Assembly: GCA_003978455.1 (NCBI GenBank)
Contig: QNZT01000169.1
Span: 1 to 18,034, forward strand
DNA length: 18,034 nucleotides
Reading direction: 5' to 3'
Source of the DNA: Sulfurospirillum sp.
Lineage (GTDB): Bacteria; Campylobacterota; Campylobacteria; Campylobacterales; QNZT01
Shown here piece by piece: positions 1 to 7,511 of the stretch; the first letter of the stretch is position 1, and each line of letters starts with the position of its first letter. Below the pieces are notes generated by a model that saw nothing but the letters and a program-made list of their open reading frames with translations, was not told where the DNA came from and did not search any database. The position numbers were made by a program, and so were the translations under genes.

Positions 1-375
1 CCTCAATGGAAAGATATACACCTTATCCCGACACTCAAAGCACTATTTACCAATACCCCCGCAGTCATACGGGTGGGACACTATACCGCTATCAGAAATG
101 ACGAAAGCGTCATCCCCCTACATATCGACACCGAAACGGAGCAGATTTTACAAAAAAAGATTTTACACACTTTTGCGACAGATAAACAGTACCGGTTTAT
201 TCCCCGGACACCGCCCCATCCAAACACTTACCAGTACTATTTTCGCGCAAAACACCCCTACAACCTCTTTTACACCTGCAATACCTGGAGCGGTGAAATG
301 CTGCGCCGCAGCGGTTTTCCCGTATCGCTCTGGACACCCCTCGCCTTCGAGGTAGTTTTTCATTTTCCAAAGTAG
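1..375 (+). CDS. DUF2459 (TIGR02117-like) family protein, C-terminal part
   Basis: The reading frame is open from base 1 to the TAG ending at 375, so this is the last ~124 residues of a gene beginning outside the window; the GTG at 73 is probably internal. The tail holds the pattern FYTCNTWSGEMLRRSGFPVS followed by LWTPLAFEV, which resembles the C-terminal signature of the DUF2459/TIGR02117 family (an xTCNTWt..AL..aGlpv..wtpl pattern). Members are uncharacterised, usually about 200-230 residues, often with an N-terminal membrane or signal segment and some sequence resemblance to cysteine-containing NlpC-like folds. The conserved Cys-Asn-Thr-Trp group is present. The N-terminal half cannot be seen. 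Function unknown; the family call rests on memory of the motif. Confidence 0.7.
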   Translation, partial: PQWKDIHLIPTLKALFTNTPAVIRVGHYTAIRNDESVIPLHIDTETEQILQKKILHTFATDKQYRFIPRTPPHPNTYQYYFRAKHPYNLFYTCNTWSGEMLRRSGFPVSLWTPLAFEVVFHFPK

Positions 376-394
376 TTAAGCAATCTTGTAGTAC

Positions 395-400
395 CATAAT
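395..400 (+). promoter_or_regulatory. weak -10 candidate for metG
   Basis: CATAAT lies 26 bases before the preferred metG start. Transcription would begin near 407, giving a short leader that contains GGGA before ATG 427. There is no convincing -35 element, so support is limited. Confidence 0.3.
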
Positions 401-426
401 TTCCAAAAACTTATATGGGAAAAAGA

Positions 427-2355
427 ATGTCAAACGACTGCAAAAAAGCTTATATTACGACACCGATTTACTACGTCAACGATGTCCCGCATATCGGGCA
501 TGCCTACACTACGATCATCGCCGACACACTGGCACGCTACTCCCGTCTCATCGGGCTGGAAACACTCTTTTTGACCGGTACCGACGAACACGGGCAAAAG
601 ATCCAGGAAGCGGCACAAAAACGCGGAAAAGCGCCGCAGGAGTATGCCGACGAGATCAGCGCAAAGTTCAAAGATCTCTGGGACTATTTTGATATCAGCT
701 ACGATACGTTTATCCGAACGACGGATGAAAAACACAAAATCGGCGTCCAGAAAGCCTTTGAAACGATGTATGCAAAAGGGGACATCTACAAAGACAACTA
801 CGAAGGCTTCTACTGCGTCAGCTGTGAGACATTCTTTACCAAAACACAGCTTATCGACAACGAATTTTGCCCAGACTGCGGCAAACCGACTTCGATCGTC
901 AAAGAGGAGAGTTACTTTTTCCGCCTCTCGAAGTATGAAGATCAGCTGCTGGCATGGTACGAAGACAAAGAGAAGTGCGTCCTGCCCAAAGGAAAGAAAA
1001 ATGAAGTGATCAACTTCGTCAAACAGGGTCTTCATGATCTCTCCATCACCCGCACCAGTTTCGACTGGGGTGTGAAACTGCCCGAATCCCTGCACGACCC
1101 CAAACACGTCATGTACGTCTGGCTCGATGCGCTCATGAACTATATCACGGCACTGGGCTACGGCACCGATGAGAAAGATATGAAGTTCTGGCCGGCGACC
1201 GTACATCTGGTGGGTAAAGATATCCTCCGTTTTCATGCCATCTACTGGCCGGCATTTCTGATGAGTCTGGGACTGGAACTGCCCAAACATATCGGCGCGC
1301 ACGGCTGGTGGACACGCAACGGTGAAAAGATGAGCAAATCCAAAGGCAATGTCGTCGATCCCAAAGAGGTAGCGGATGCCTACGGTCTGGAAAACTTCCG
1401 CTACTTTATGCTGCGTGAAGTCCCTTTCGGGCAGGACGGCGACTTCAGCCAGAAAGCACTGATCGACCGTATCAACTCCGACCTGAGCAACGATCTGGGC
1501 AACCTGCTGAACCGGATCATCGGCATGAGCGGCAAATACAACGACTTTGTCATCGGTTCCGACGATGTTATGAAATACCACCAGAAAGAGATCGAAGATG
1601 CCGATGCGATCATCGCAAATATCCCTGCATACATCTATGATCTCCAGCTCAACCGCTACCTCGAAGAGCTCTGGAAAATCCTGACGATCGCCAACCAGTC
1701 TATCGCCACTTATGAACCCTGGGTAAAGATGAAAGAGGGGAAAAAAGAGGAAGCGATGGCACTCGTGGCGCTGGTCGCGAACCTTATGGCAAAGGTTGCA
1801 CTCCTGCTGAGCCCAGTCATGCCCAAAACCTGTAGCACCATCGCCGAAGCACTCGGTTTTGTGATCAATTATGAAAACTATCAGAAGCTGATCGAAAACA
1901 AAGCGCTGCTAGACACCTTTATGATCCAGAAAGTACCGCCGCTCTTTCCGAAAATCGAAAAAGAGCTGCTCAAGACAGACGAACCTCCAAAACAGGAGGA
2001 GAAGAAAAAAGAGCCGTCCAAAGATGAGGGTATCATCACCATCGACCAGTTCTTCCAGACCAAACTCAAAATCGGTACCATCCTCGAAGCCGAAGAGGTT
2101 CCCAAAAGCGACCGTCTGCTCAAACTCAAAGTCGATCTGGGAGAGGCAGAACCGCGCCAGATCATCGCCGGTATCAAAGAGTATTACGCTCCGCAGGATC
2201 TGATCGGTACGCAGGTCTGTGTCGTCTCCAATCTCAAACCTGCCAAAATCATGGGCAATCTCTCACAGGGAATGCTGCTGGCTGCCAAAGACAAAAACGG
2301 TCTCTCCCTGATGCGCCCAGAGCAGCCTAAACAGAGCGGTACCCCTGTTGGATGA
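427..2355 (+). CDS. metG: methionine--tRNA ligase
   Basis: Charges tRNA-Met with methionine in the cytoplasm. Counting from ATG 427 (642 residues), the class I signature HIGH is at residues 22-25 and KMSKS at 301-305. A single zinc knuckle is formed by Cys130/Cys133 and Cys148/Cys151. After the helical anticodon-binding region and a Lys/Glu-rich linker, residues ~536-640 form the EMAP/Trbp111-type tRNA-binding domain found in the long, dimeric form of the enzyme. An ATG at 415 would add four residues, but 427 has GGGA at a good distance and yields an N-terminus (MSNDCKKAYITTPIYY) closer to what is usual in the family. The stop overlaps the next gene by ATGA at 2352-2355, indicating translational coupling. 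Confidence 0.97.
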   Translation: MSNDCKKAYITTPIYYVNDVPHIGHAYTTIIADTLARYSRLIGLETLFLTGTDEHGQKIQEAAQKRGKAPQEYADEISAKFKDLWDYFDISYDTFIRTTDEKHKIGVQKAFETMYAKGDIYKDNYEGFYCVSCETFFTKTQLIDNEFCPDCGKPTSIVKEESYFFRLSKYEDQLLAWYEDKEKCVLPKGKKNEVINFVKQGLHDLSITRTSFDWGVKLPESLHDPKHVMYVWLDALMNYITALGYGTDEKDMKFWPATVHLVGKDILRFHAIYWPAFLMSLGLELPKHIGAHGWWTRNGEKMSKSKGNVVDPKEVADAYGLENFRYFMLREVPFGQDGDFSQKALIDRINSDLSNDLGNLLNRIIGMSGKYNDFVIGSDDVMKYHQKEIEDADAIIANIPAYIYDLQLNRYLEELWKILTIANQSIATYEPWVKMKEGKKEEAMALVALVANLMAKVALLLSPVMPKTCSTIAEALGFVINYENYQKLIENKALLDTFMIQKVPPLFPKIEKELLKTDEPPKQEEKKKEPSKDEGIITIDQFFQTKLKIGTILEAEEVPKSDRLLKLKVDLGEAEPRQIIAGIKEYYAPQDLIGTQVCVVSNLKPAKIMGNLSQGMLLAAKDKNGLSLMRPEQPKQSGTPVG

Positions 2356-3353
2356 CCTTTGAAAATCTGACCAAGCTGACACAGGCAACACTGGTCAACG
2401 AACCCAGCATCGCCTCTTTCGACGCTATCGTCTTTGAACCCGAAAGAGTCAAAATGGGAGATCTTTATATCGGAAACGATCCCGAAAAGATCAAGATCGC
2501 ACTCTCACGCGGCGCCTATGCTATTCTAAGCGATCAGAAGATCCCCGTCTACGACGAAGAGGTCGCCTGGCTACGCTGTGACCATATAGAATCCGCACTG
2601 ATCGGACTGCTGCGATACTACCTGATGCAAAAAGAGCTGGAGTTTCTCTGCCTCGACCCTCTCTCCCTCGCCCTGATGCAAAAGATAGTACACAGAGATC
2701 AGATCATCTTTCTCGACAACCGCATCGAATCAAACTTTCACAAGATCATGGAAGCGGAACAGCACCATATCATCGCAGGGAGTGACGAAAGTTTTATCCG
2801 AAAGATATACCCCTCCTACACCATCACCCTCGCCCAAAACGCGCCGAAAATCGTACCTTTTAAGACCACACTCTTCCAATCCAGCTTCTACTACAAAGAG
2901 CAACTGTTTGAAAACATCAAACTGCCGGAACTCTTTTTCCCAAAACTCGAAAATATTCTCGCTTTTCTCGAACAAAAAGGGCTCTCTTACGACATCGGTC
3001 GCTGCGAATATACCCCCTGGTTCTATCCTCTTTTTGTCACCAGACAACTTCAGATCAAACCTTTTGGATCGACACCTTCCACACTCGTCGTGACCCAAAC
3101 CCCCGATCTCCTGCCTGAAATCACCGCCTATATGCAGCAAAAAGCCTCCTGGTCACGGCAAATCTGCTTTCTTCCAACCGATACCGGTCAGCAGAAGTGC
3201 CCCGATCTGCAAACCGTTTCTTACCAAAAACTATCTGAAATCACAAAGTTAAAAGAGATTGAATTTAATTTTGCTATAATCGTTGCAGATCTTACACAGA
3301 TCGTACAAACTTTAAAAAATTTATCAAAAAAAGAGCAACTGTCTCTCTTTTAG
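2352..3353 (+). CDS. degenerate MurF-like protein without a P-loop (uncharacterised)
   Basis: A 333-residue soluble protein, without signal peptide or membrane segment, overlapping metG by four bases. Residues ~20-90 read like the N-terminal substrate domain of MurE/MurF ligases: the usual DSR..kpGDLF..l...A...GA..vl pattern appears here as EPERVKMGDLYIG, then SRGAYAILSDQ and a C-D-x-I-x-x-A-L segment. Where MurF has its ATP-binding GxxGKT loop there is LEFLCLDPLSLALMQKI, with no Gly-Lys-Thr. Later segments (around 180-215 and 245-280) faintly resemble the MurF central and C-terminal domains. I infer a catalytically dead paralogue or a distant relative; the resemblance was judged by eye. It may simply be a lineage-specific hypothetical protein. 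The metG coupling does not reveal its role. Confidence 0.6.
   Translation: MTFENLTKLTQATLVNEPSIASFDAIVFEPERVKMGDLYIGNDPEKIKIALSRGAYAILSDQKIPVYDEEVAWLRCDHIESALIGLLRYYLMQKELEFLCLDPLSLALMQKIVHRDQIIFLDNRIESNFHKIMEAEQHHIIAGSDESFIRKIYPSYTITLAQNAPKIVPFKTTLFQSSFYYKEQLFENIKLPELFFPKLENILAFLEQKGLSYDIGRCEYTPWFYPLFVTRQLQIKPFGSTPSTLVVTQTPDLLPEITAYMQQKASWSRQICFLPTDTGQQKCPDLQTVSYQKLSEITKLKEIEFNFAIIVADLTQIVQTLKNLSKKEQLSLF
3275..3280 (+). promoter_or_regulatory. extended -10 promoter inside the upstream gene, driving the antiporter
   Basis: A perfect TATAAT is preceded by TTTTGC, giving a TG-N extended -10 and the T-rich -16 region typical of Campylobacterota sigma-70 promoters. It lies within the last 80 bases of the MurF-like gene, 87 bases before the antiporter ATG. 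It would let the antiporter and the TRAP-type protein be transcribed separately from metG. Confidence 0.6.
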
Positions 3354-3367
3354 GAGTAAAAGACTTA

Positions 3368-4540
3368 ATGGATTCAAACCCCAACCATAGTCAGGTTCAT
3401 GAAGAGCCTAACTCGTTTATAGAAAACTACTGGGATATCTTCGGAGGTATCCTTCTCGCGATTGTCGCATACTACTTTCACCAAATCGGCAACGGCACCA
3501 CCAGCACGATATTTGCAGCTCTGGCAATCATCTCACTCTCTATCACTGTTTCCGAAGTAGCGGATATACTGGCGGAGAGACTCGACGAACCCTACGGCAG
3601 TTTTGTACTCACCTTTACCGCAGTCGCCGTCGAAATCATCCTGCTCTTTAACATCATGCTTCAGGTCTCCAGTAGTCCCGAAGCGATGCAGACGGTTCAG
3701 GGTGGTATCATCTCCGCTGTTATCGTCGATATGAATGTCCTGCTGGGGCTGGCTGTGTTTATCGGCGGTCTCGCCTTTTCCGAACAACAGCACAACGAAG
3801 ATACCTCAAGTTCCTATACGACGATCCTCTATGTCGCTTCCCTTGCGTTGCTTGTTCCAAGTATCCTTGGACACAGCGGTCATGATGCGGCAACTATTGA
3901 AAAAGCAAGTTATATCATCGGCTTTCTGCTTTTTCTTTTTTACATCACGATTTTGATCTTCCAGACCAAGACACATACCCACTTTTTCAAGGCAACGGCA
4001 AAGAGTCGTATCTTTCGCTACAAACGCAAACTAATGGAACATGAACACGGTCATGAAGATCTTCATGAAAACTATATTTTCGACAAATTGCCGACGCTGA
4101 TCAACTTTCTTGTCATATTTGCACTGATCTTTGTCATCGGAATACTCGCGGAGATCTTTGCGCATGACGGTATGCACCTTTTCAAAGAGCTGGGTGTCTC
4201 CACCGGTCTGGCAGGTCTTTCAATCGCGATCATCTCAGTCGCACCTGAGATCTTCACCGCTGTCAAAGCAGCCAAAAATGACCAGATCCAGAGGGTTGTC
4301 AACATCGCGATGGGCGCTTCAACCGTATCGATCCTTCTGACAGTTCCTGCACTGCTGATACTCGGCTACATCGCCGATGTCCGCCTCCCGCTCAACTTCA
4401 ACCCACTGGAGATCGGTGCACTCATCTTTACCATCATACTGGCATGGAAAACCACCGATGACGGGGAGACCAACTATTTCGAAGGCATCTCACACCTGAT
4501 GCTCTTTTTGTGTTATGCCGTCATCGCGGCACTTTACTAA
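3368..4540 (+). CDS. CaCA/CAX-type cation:proton antiporter, ChaA-like
   Basis: A 390-residue polytopic inner-membrane protein with about ten or eleven hydrophobic segments. Two internal repeats match the alpha motifs of the Ca2+:cation antiporter superfamily: residues ~60-95 contain SEVADILAERLDEPYGS and then AVEI (acidic residues Glu63 and Glu89), and ~280-320 contain ISVAPEIFTAVKAAKND (Glu294). Family members exchange Ca2+, Na+ or K+ for protons. Between the halves is a cytoplasm-sized loop rich in His and acidic residues (about 223-236, MEHEHGHEDLHENY), suggesting metal binding or sensing. The start is fixed by AGGAG at 3352-3356. The next gene follows after nine bases, so the two are probably cotranscribed. 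The exact cation cannot be told from sequence. Confidence 0.82.
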   Translation: MDSNPNHSQVHEEPNSFIENYWDIFGGILLAIVAYYFHQIGNGTTSTIFAALAIISLSITVSEVADILAERLDEPYGSFVLTFTAVAVEIILLFNIMLQVSSSPEAMQTVQGGIISAVIVDMNVLLGLAVFIGGLAFSEQQHNEDTSSSYTTILYVASLALLVPSILGHSGHDAATIEKASYIIGFLLFLFYITILIFQTKTHTHFFKATAKSRIFRYKRKLMEHEHGHEDLHENYIFDKLPTLINFLVIFALIFVIGILAEIFAHDGMHLFKELGVSTGLAGLSIAIISVAPEIFTAVKAAKNDQIQRVVNIAMGASTVSILLTVPALLILGYIADVRLPLNFNPLEIGALIFTIILAWKTTDDGETNYFEGISHLMLFLCYAVIAALY

Positions 4541-4549
4541 GGAGACTTC

Positions 4550-5662
4550 ATGAAGAGACGTGACTTTATCAAAACTTCACTAACCGCAGCGGCAGCCGCC
4601 GCCACTGTGACCGGATGCCGGGAACTGCCCAAAGACCCCAAACTCTCTCATGAAAAGAAGAGCTTCCACTACAACCGCGGCAAAAGTGTCAAGATTAAAC
4701 TCGCCACCAGCTGGCCGGCGAACTTCCCCATCATGGGGGAAGGTGTGGAGCGCTTTGCCACCCGCCTGACACAGATGAGCGGCGGCAGCATCCAGGTCAA
4801 AGTCTTTCCCAAAAATGTCCTCGTCCCCGCACTCGGCGTTTTTGACGCGACCAGTGCCGGAGCGATCGACGCCTACCACTCCGCCGCATACTACTACAAA
4901 GGAAAAAACGAAGCCTTCAACCTCTTCACCGGGTTTCCGTTTGGCATGACCGCACAGGAGATGAATGCATGGTTCGACTGGGGAGATGGCATGAAACTCT
5001 GGCGCGAACTCTATGCAAAATACAACCTCGTCCCCTTCAAAGGCGGCAATACCGGTGTGCAGATGGGCGGCTGGTTCAAAAAAGAGATCAAAAGTCTCGC
5101 CGACCTCAAGGGACTCAAGATGCGCATACCGGGACTGGGCGGTGAAGTCTTCGCCAAACTGGGTGTCAAACCCACCCTGCTCCCCGCTGGAGAAATCTAC
5201 GTCGCACTCGAACGCAACGTCCTCGACGCCACCGAATGGCTCGGACCCTCACTCGATACGAAGATGGGCTTTCACAAAGTGGCGAAACACTACTACACCG
5301 GCTGGCACGAACCGGGCAGCATGCTGAGCCTCGTCTTCAACAAAAAGAAGTTTGACAAACTCTCTGACGAGCAGAAGCTCATGATCGAGGTCGCTTCACA
5401 GGAGCTCAACGCCACGATGCTCAGCCAGTTCCAGTACGAAAACGCCAGACAGCTCAAAGTCGTACGCGACGCCGGTGTCACCATCGACTCACTCCCCAAC
5501 GATGTCCTCAAAGCCGCCAAAAAAGCGATGCTCGAAGTAGCACAGGAGAAGAGCGCCAAAAGCCCCGACTTCAAACGCGTCTGGGAAAACGCATGGGCAT
5601 TTCTACAGCTCAACCGCGACTGGACAGAGATCGGACTGGAGAAGTATCTGGAGATCCGATAG
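4550..5662 (+). CDS. TRAP-type (DctP family) substrate-binding lipoprotein, Tat-exported
   Basis: A 370-residue periplasmic binding protein. The N-terminus has a twin-arginine motif (RRDFIK, residues 3-8), an alanine-rich hydrophobic stretch and a lipobox-like TVTGC with Cys23, so it is probably Tat-exported and possibly lipidated. The mature part has DctP/TakP-type features: SLADLKGLKMRIPGLGGEVF, then PAGEIYVALERNVLDATEW, the segment normally contacting the carboxylate ligand, and YYTGWHEPGS. Relatives bind 2-oxoacids, lactate or other small carboxylates. AAGGAG at 4539-4544 overlaps the antiporter stop and sets the start. No DctQ or DctM membrane subunit is present here; the next gene is convergent after four bases. 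It may work with a permease elsewhere or as a binding or sensor protein. Confidence 0.88.
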   Translation: MKRRDFIKTSLTAAAAAATVTGCRELPKDPKLSHEKKSFHYNRGKSVKIKLATSWPANFPIMGEGVERFATRLTQMSGGSIQVKVFPKNVLVPALGVFDATSAGAIDAYHSAAYYYKGKNEAFNLFTGFPFGMTAQEMNAWFDWGDGMKLWRELYAKYNLVPFKGGNTGVQMGGWFKKEIKSLADLKGLKMRIPGLGGEVFAKLGVKPTLLPAGEIYVALERNVLDATEWLGPSLDTKMGFHKVAKHYYTGWHEPGSMLSLVFNKKKFDKLSDEQKLMIEVASQELNATMLSQFQYENARQLKVVRDAGVTIDSLPNDVLKAAKKAMLEVAQEKSAKSPDFKRVWENAWAFLQLNRDWTEIGLEKYLEIR

Positions 5663-5666
5663 AGAC

Positions 5667-6959
5667 TTACAGAAGCCGCTTGATCGCCTCATACGCCACG
5701 TCGGTCATCTTCCTCAACTCCTCTTCCGTCACGATATAGGGCGGCATGAAGTAGACCACGTTACCCAGTGGTCTCAGTAATACGCCGTGTGCGAGTGCAT
5801 AGCGGTAGATCCGCAAACCGATGCGCTCTGCCGGATCGTACCCTTTCAGCTCCACCGCTGCGATAAAACCGGTTTGCCGCACTTCATGAACATTCGTCAA
5901 CGCTTCGAAACGCTGTAGCAACGCCGAAAGGATATCGATCTTTACGCGGTTGCTATCCAAAATATGCTCGTTTTCAAAGATATCGAGCGTCGCGTTGGCC
6001 GCCATACATGCAAGGGCATTGCCGGTGTAACTGTGCGAATCGAGAAAGGATTTTCCTTCGCTGTAGTCACAGTAGAACGCACTGTAAACCTCGTCGCTCG
6101 TCATCACGACCGAAAGCGGCAGATAGCCCCCGGTGATCCCCTTGGAGAGGCAGAGAAAGTCCGGTACCACATCCGCCTGTTCGCACGCGAACATCGTCCC
6201 CGTGCGTCCAAACCCCACCGCGATCTCATCGGCGATCAGAAAGATACCGTATGCGTCACAGAGCTCCCTGAGATTTCGGATATATTCGGATCCGTACATC
6301 GCCATACCGCCCGCGCACTGCACCAGCGGCTCGATCACCACTGCCGAAACACGCCCTTCATACTTTTGAAAGAGCGACTCCATCGACGCCAGCGCTTCAT
6401 CCTCCGAAACCAGCGCCGGGGATTTCGCCTGGACGGTCTTGATCAGAATCTCGCTGTAGATCTCTTTGTAGAGCGCGACGTCACCGACCGCCAGCGCTCC
6501 CATCGTCTCCCCGTGGTAGGAGTTCTCCAGAGAGATAAAGATATCTTTTACCTCTCCCTGGTTTTTGTGGTACTGAAAACTCATCTTCAGAGCGATCTCG
6601 ATCGCACTTGAACCGTTGTCGGCAAAGAAAAGTTTGGTCAATTTTTCCGGTGTCAGCGCCACCAGACGCTCCGCCAGCCGGATCGCAGGTTCATGGCTAA
6701 AACCCGCAAAGATGACATGTTCGAGGGTATCGAGCTGCTCTTTGACTTTTTCGTTGATGTAGGGATTGGCATGACCGAAGAGGTTGACCCACCATGAGCT
6801 GATAGCATCGAGGTATCTGTTGCCGTCGAAATCAAACAGATACGCTCCTTTCCCCGACTTGATCGGGATGAAAGGAAGCGTTTCGTAGTCTTTCATCTGA
6901 GAGCACGGGTGCCAGATATGGGCGAGGTCACGCTCCCGCATCTGTGCGTTGGTCAGCAT
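5667..6959 (-). CDS. bioA: adenosylmethionine--8-amino-7-oxononanoate aminotransferase
   Basis: PLP-dependent class III aminotransferase of biotin synthesis; it makes 7,8-diaminononanoate using SAM as amino donor. Counting from ATG 6959 (430 residues): AHIWHPCSQM near the start, SSWWVNLFGHANP (54-66), NGSSAIEIALK (115-125), SYHGETMG (147-154), ADEIAVGFGRTG (243-254) with the PLP-nitrogen aspartate Asp244, and LSKGITGG with the Schiff-base lysine Lys273. The SSWW signature favours BioA over other class III transaminases. The frame stays open upstream to 7160, but that part lies over luxS and reads as noise. The ATG overlaps the luxS stop (luxS ends at 6953), with no good ribosome site of its own, so translation is likely coupled to luxS. 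Other bio genes are not in view. Confidence 0.94.
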   Translation of the reverse strand: MLTNAQMRERDLAHIWHPCSQMKDYETLPFIPIKSGKGAYLFDFDGNRYLDAISSWWVNLFGHANPYINEKVKEQLDTLEHVIFAGFSHEPAIRLAERLVALTPEKLTKLFFADNGSSAIEIALKMSFQYHKNQGEVKDIFISLENSYHGETMGALAVGDVALYKEIYSEILIKTVQAKSPALVSEDEALASMESLFQKYEGRVSAVVIEPLVQCAGGMAMYGSEYIRNLRELCDAYGIFLIADEIAVGFGRTGTMFACEQADVVPDFLCLSKGITGGYLPLSVVMTSDEVYSAFYCDYSEGKSFLDSHSYTGNALACMAANATLDIFENEHILDSNRVKIDILSALLQRFEALTNVHEVRQTGFIAAVELKGYDPAERIGLRIYRYALAHGVLLRPLGNVVYFMPPYIVTEEELRKMTDVAYEAIKRLL

Positions 6960-7468
6960 GTAGCGTTTTTGATCTTCTCCGGATCGAGTTTGAGCGCTTC
7001 GTTGTCCATCACGCCGATACCGTGATCGAGAATGTACTGTGCGATCTCTTTGGCTTCTTTGAGCGAGTGCATCTTGCAGGTACCGCACTGGTAGATATTG
7101 AGTTCGGGGATATCCTCCTGACTTTTGACATTCAGTACATCTCGCATTGCGGCTTCCCACGCTTTGGCGACACGCTGCTCATCCGGTTCACCGATGACAC
7201 TCATGTAAAATCCGGTTCGGCACCCCATCGGCGAAACATCGATTATCTCAACATCGTCACTGTTGAGATGGTCACGGATAAATCCCGCAAAAAGGTGCTC
7301 CAGCGTATGGGTACCCTTCTCACTCATCAACCCTTCGTTAGGTTTGTAAAAACGCAGGTCAAATACGGTAATCGTATCACCGCACGGAGTTTGCATCTTT
7401 TTGGCGACACGTACCGCGGGAGCGGTCATGCGGGTGTGGTCTACCATGAAACTGTCAAGCATTGGCAT
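6953..7468 (-). CDS. luxS: S-ribosylhomocysteine lyase
   Basis: Cleaves S-ribosylhomocysteine to homocysteine and 4,5-dihydroxy-2,3-pentanedione, the AI-2 precursor, as part of recycling after SAM-dependent methylation. The 171-residue length is typical. The metal site HTLEH is at residues 54-58 (His54, His58, catalytic Glu57), with the third ligand Cys128 in QCGTCKMHSL and catalytic Cys83 in SPMGCRTGFY. AAGGA about ten bases before ATG 7468 supports the start. pheA ends 43 bases upstream; bioA overlaps the 3' end by seven bases. Whether AI-2 is a signal here or only a by-product cannot be read from the gene. Confidence 0.98.
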   Translation of the reverse strand: MPMLDSFMVDHTRMTAPAVRVAKKMQTPCGDTITVFDLRFYKPNEGLMSEKGTHTLEHLFAGFIRDHLNSDDVEIIDVSPMGCRTGFYMSVIGEPDEQRVAKAWEAAMRDVLNVKSQEDIPELNIYQCGTCKMHSLKEAKEIAQYILDHGIGVMDNEALKLDPEKIKNATC

Positions 7469-7503
7469 ATTCTGATCCTTTTTCTTTTTAAATAGATGCC
7501 CGT

Positions 7504-7509
7504 ATTATA
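7504..7509 (-). promoter_or_regulatory. -10 candidate for luxS-bioA
   Basis: TATAAT on the minus strand, in the 43-base gap after pheA, would place transcription start near 7497 and give a leader of about 29 bases with the AAGGA ribosome site. No convincing -35 is present, so luxS could also be read through from pheA. Confidence 0.45.
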
Positions 7510-7511
7510 AC

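Noticed and set aside
98..355. Other open frames over the first gene, on both strands
   Set aside because: The frame ending at 375 is open from base 1 and carries the DUF2459-type motif; the others are shadows.
430..1581. 383-codon open frame on the minus strand
   Set aside because: It lies wholly inside metG, which has all class I synthetase motifs; the antisense translation has no recognisable domain and is a product of codon bias.
6960..7160. 67-residue N-terminal extension of BioA
   Set aside because: It runs over luxS in another frame, is rich in Arg/Gln with no homology pattern, and BioA normally starts close to its HxWHP segment.
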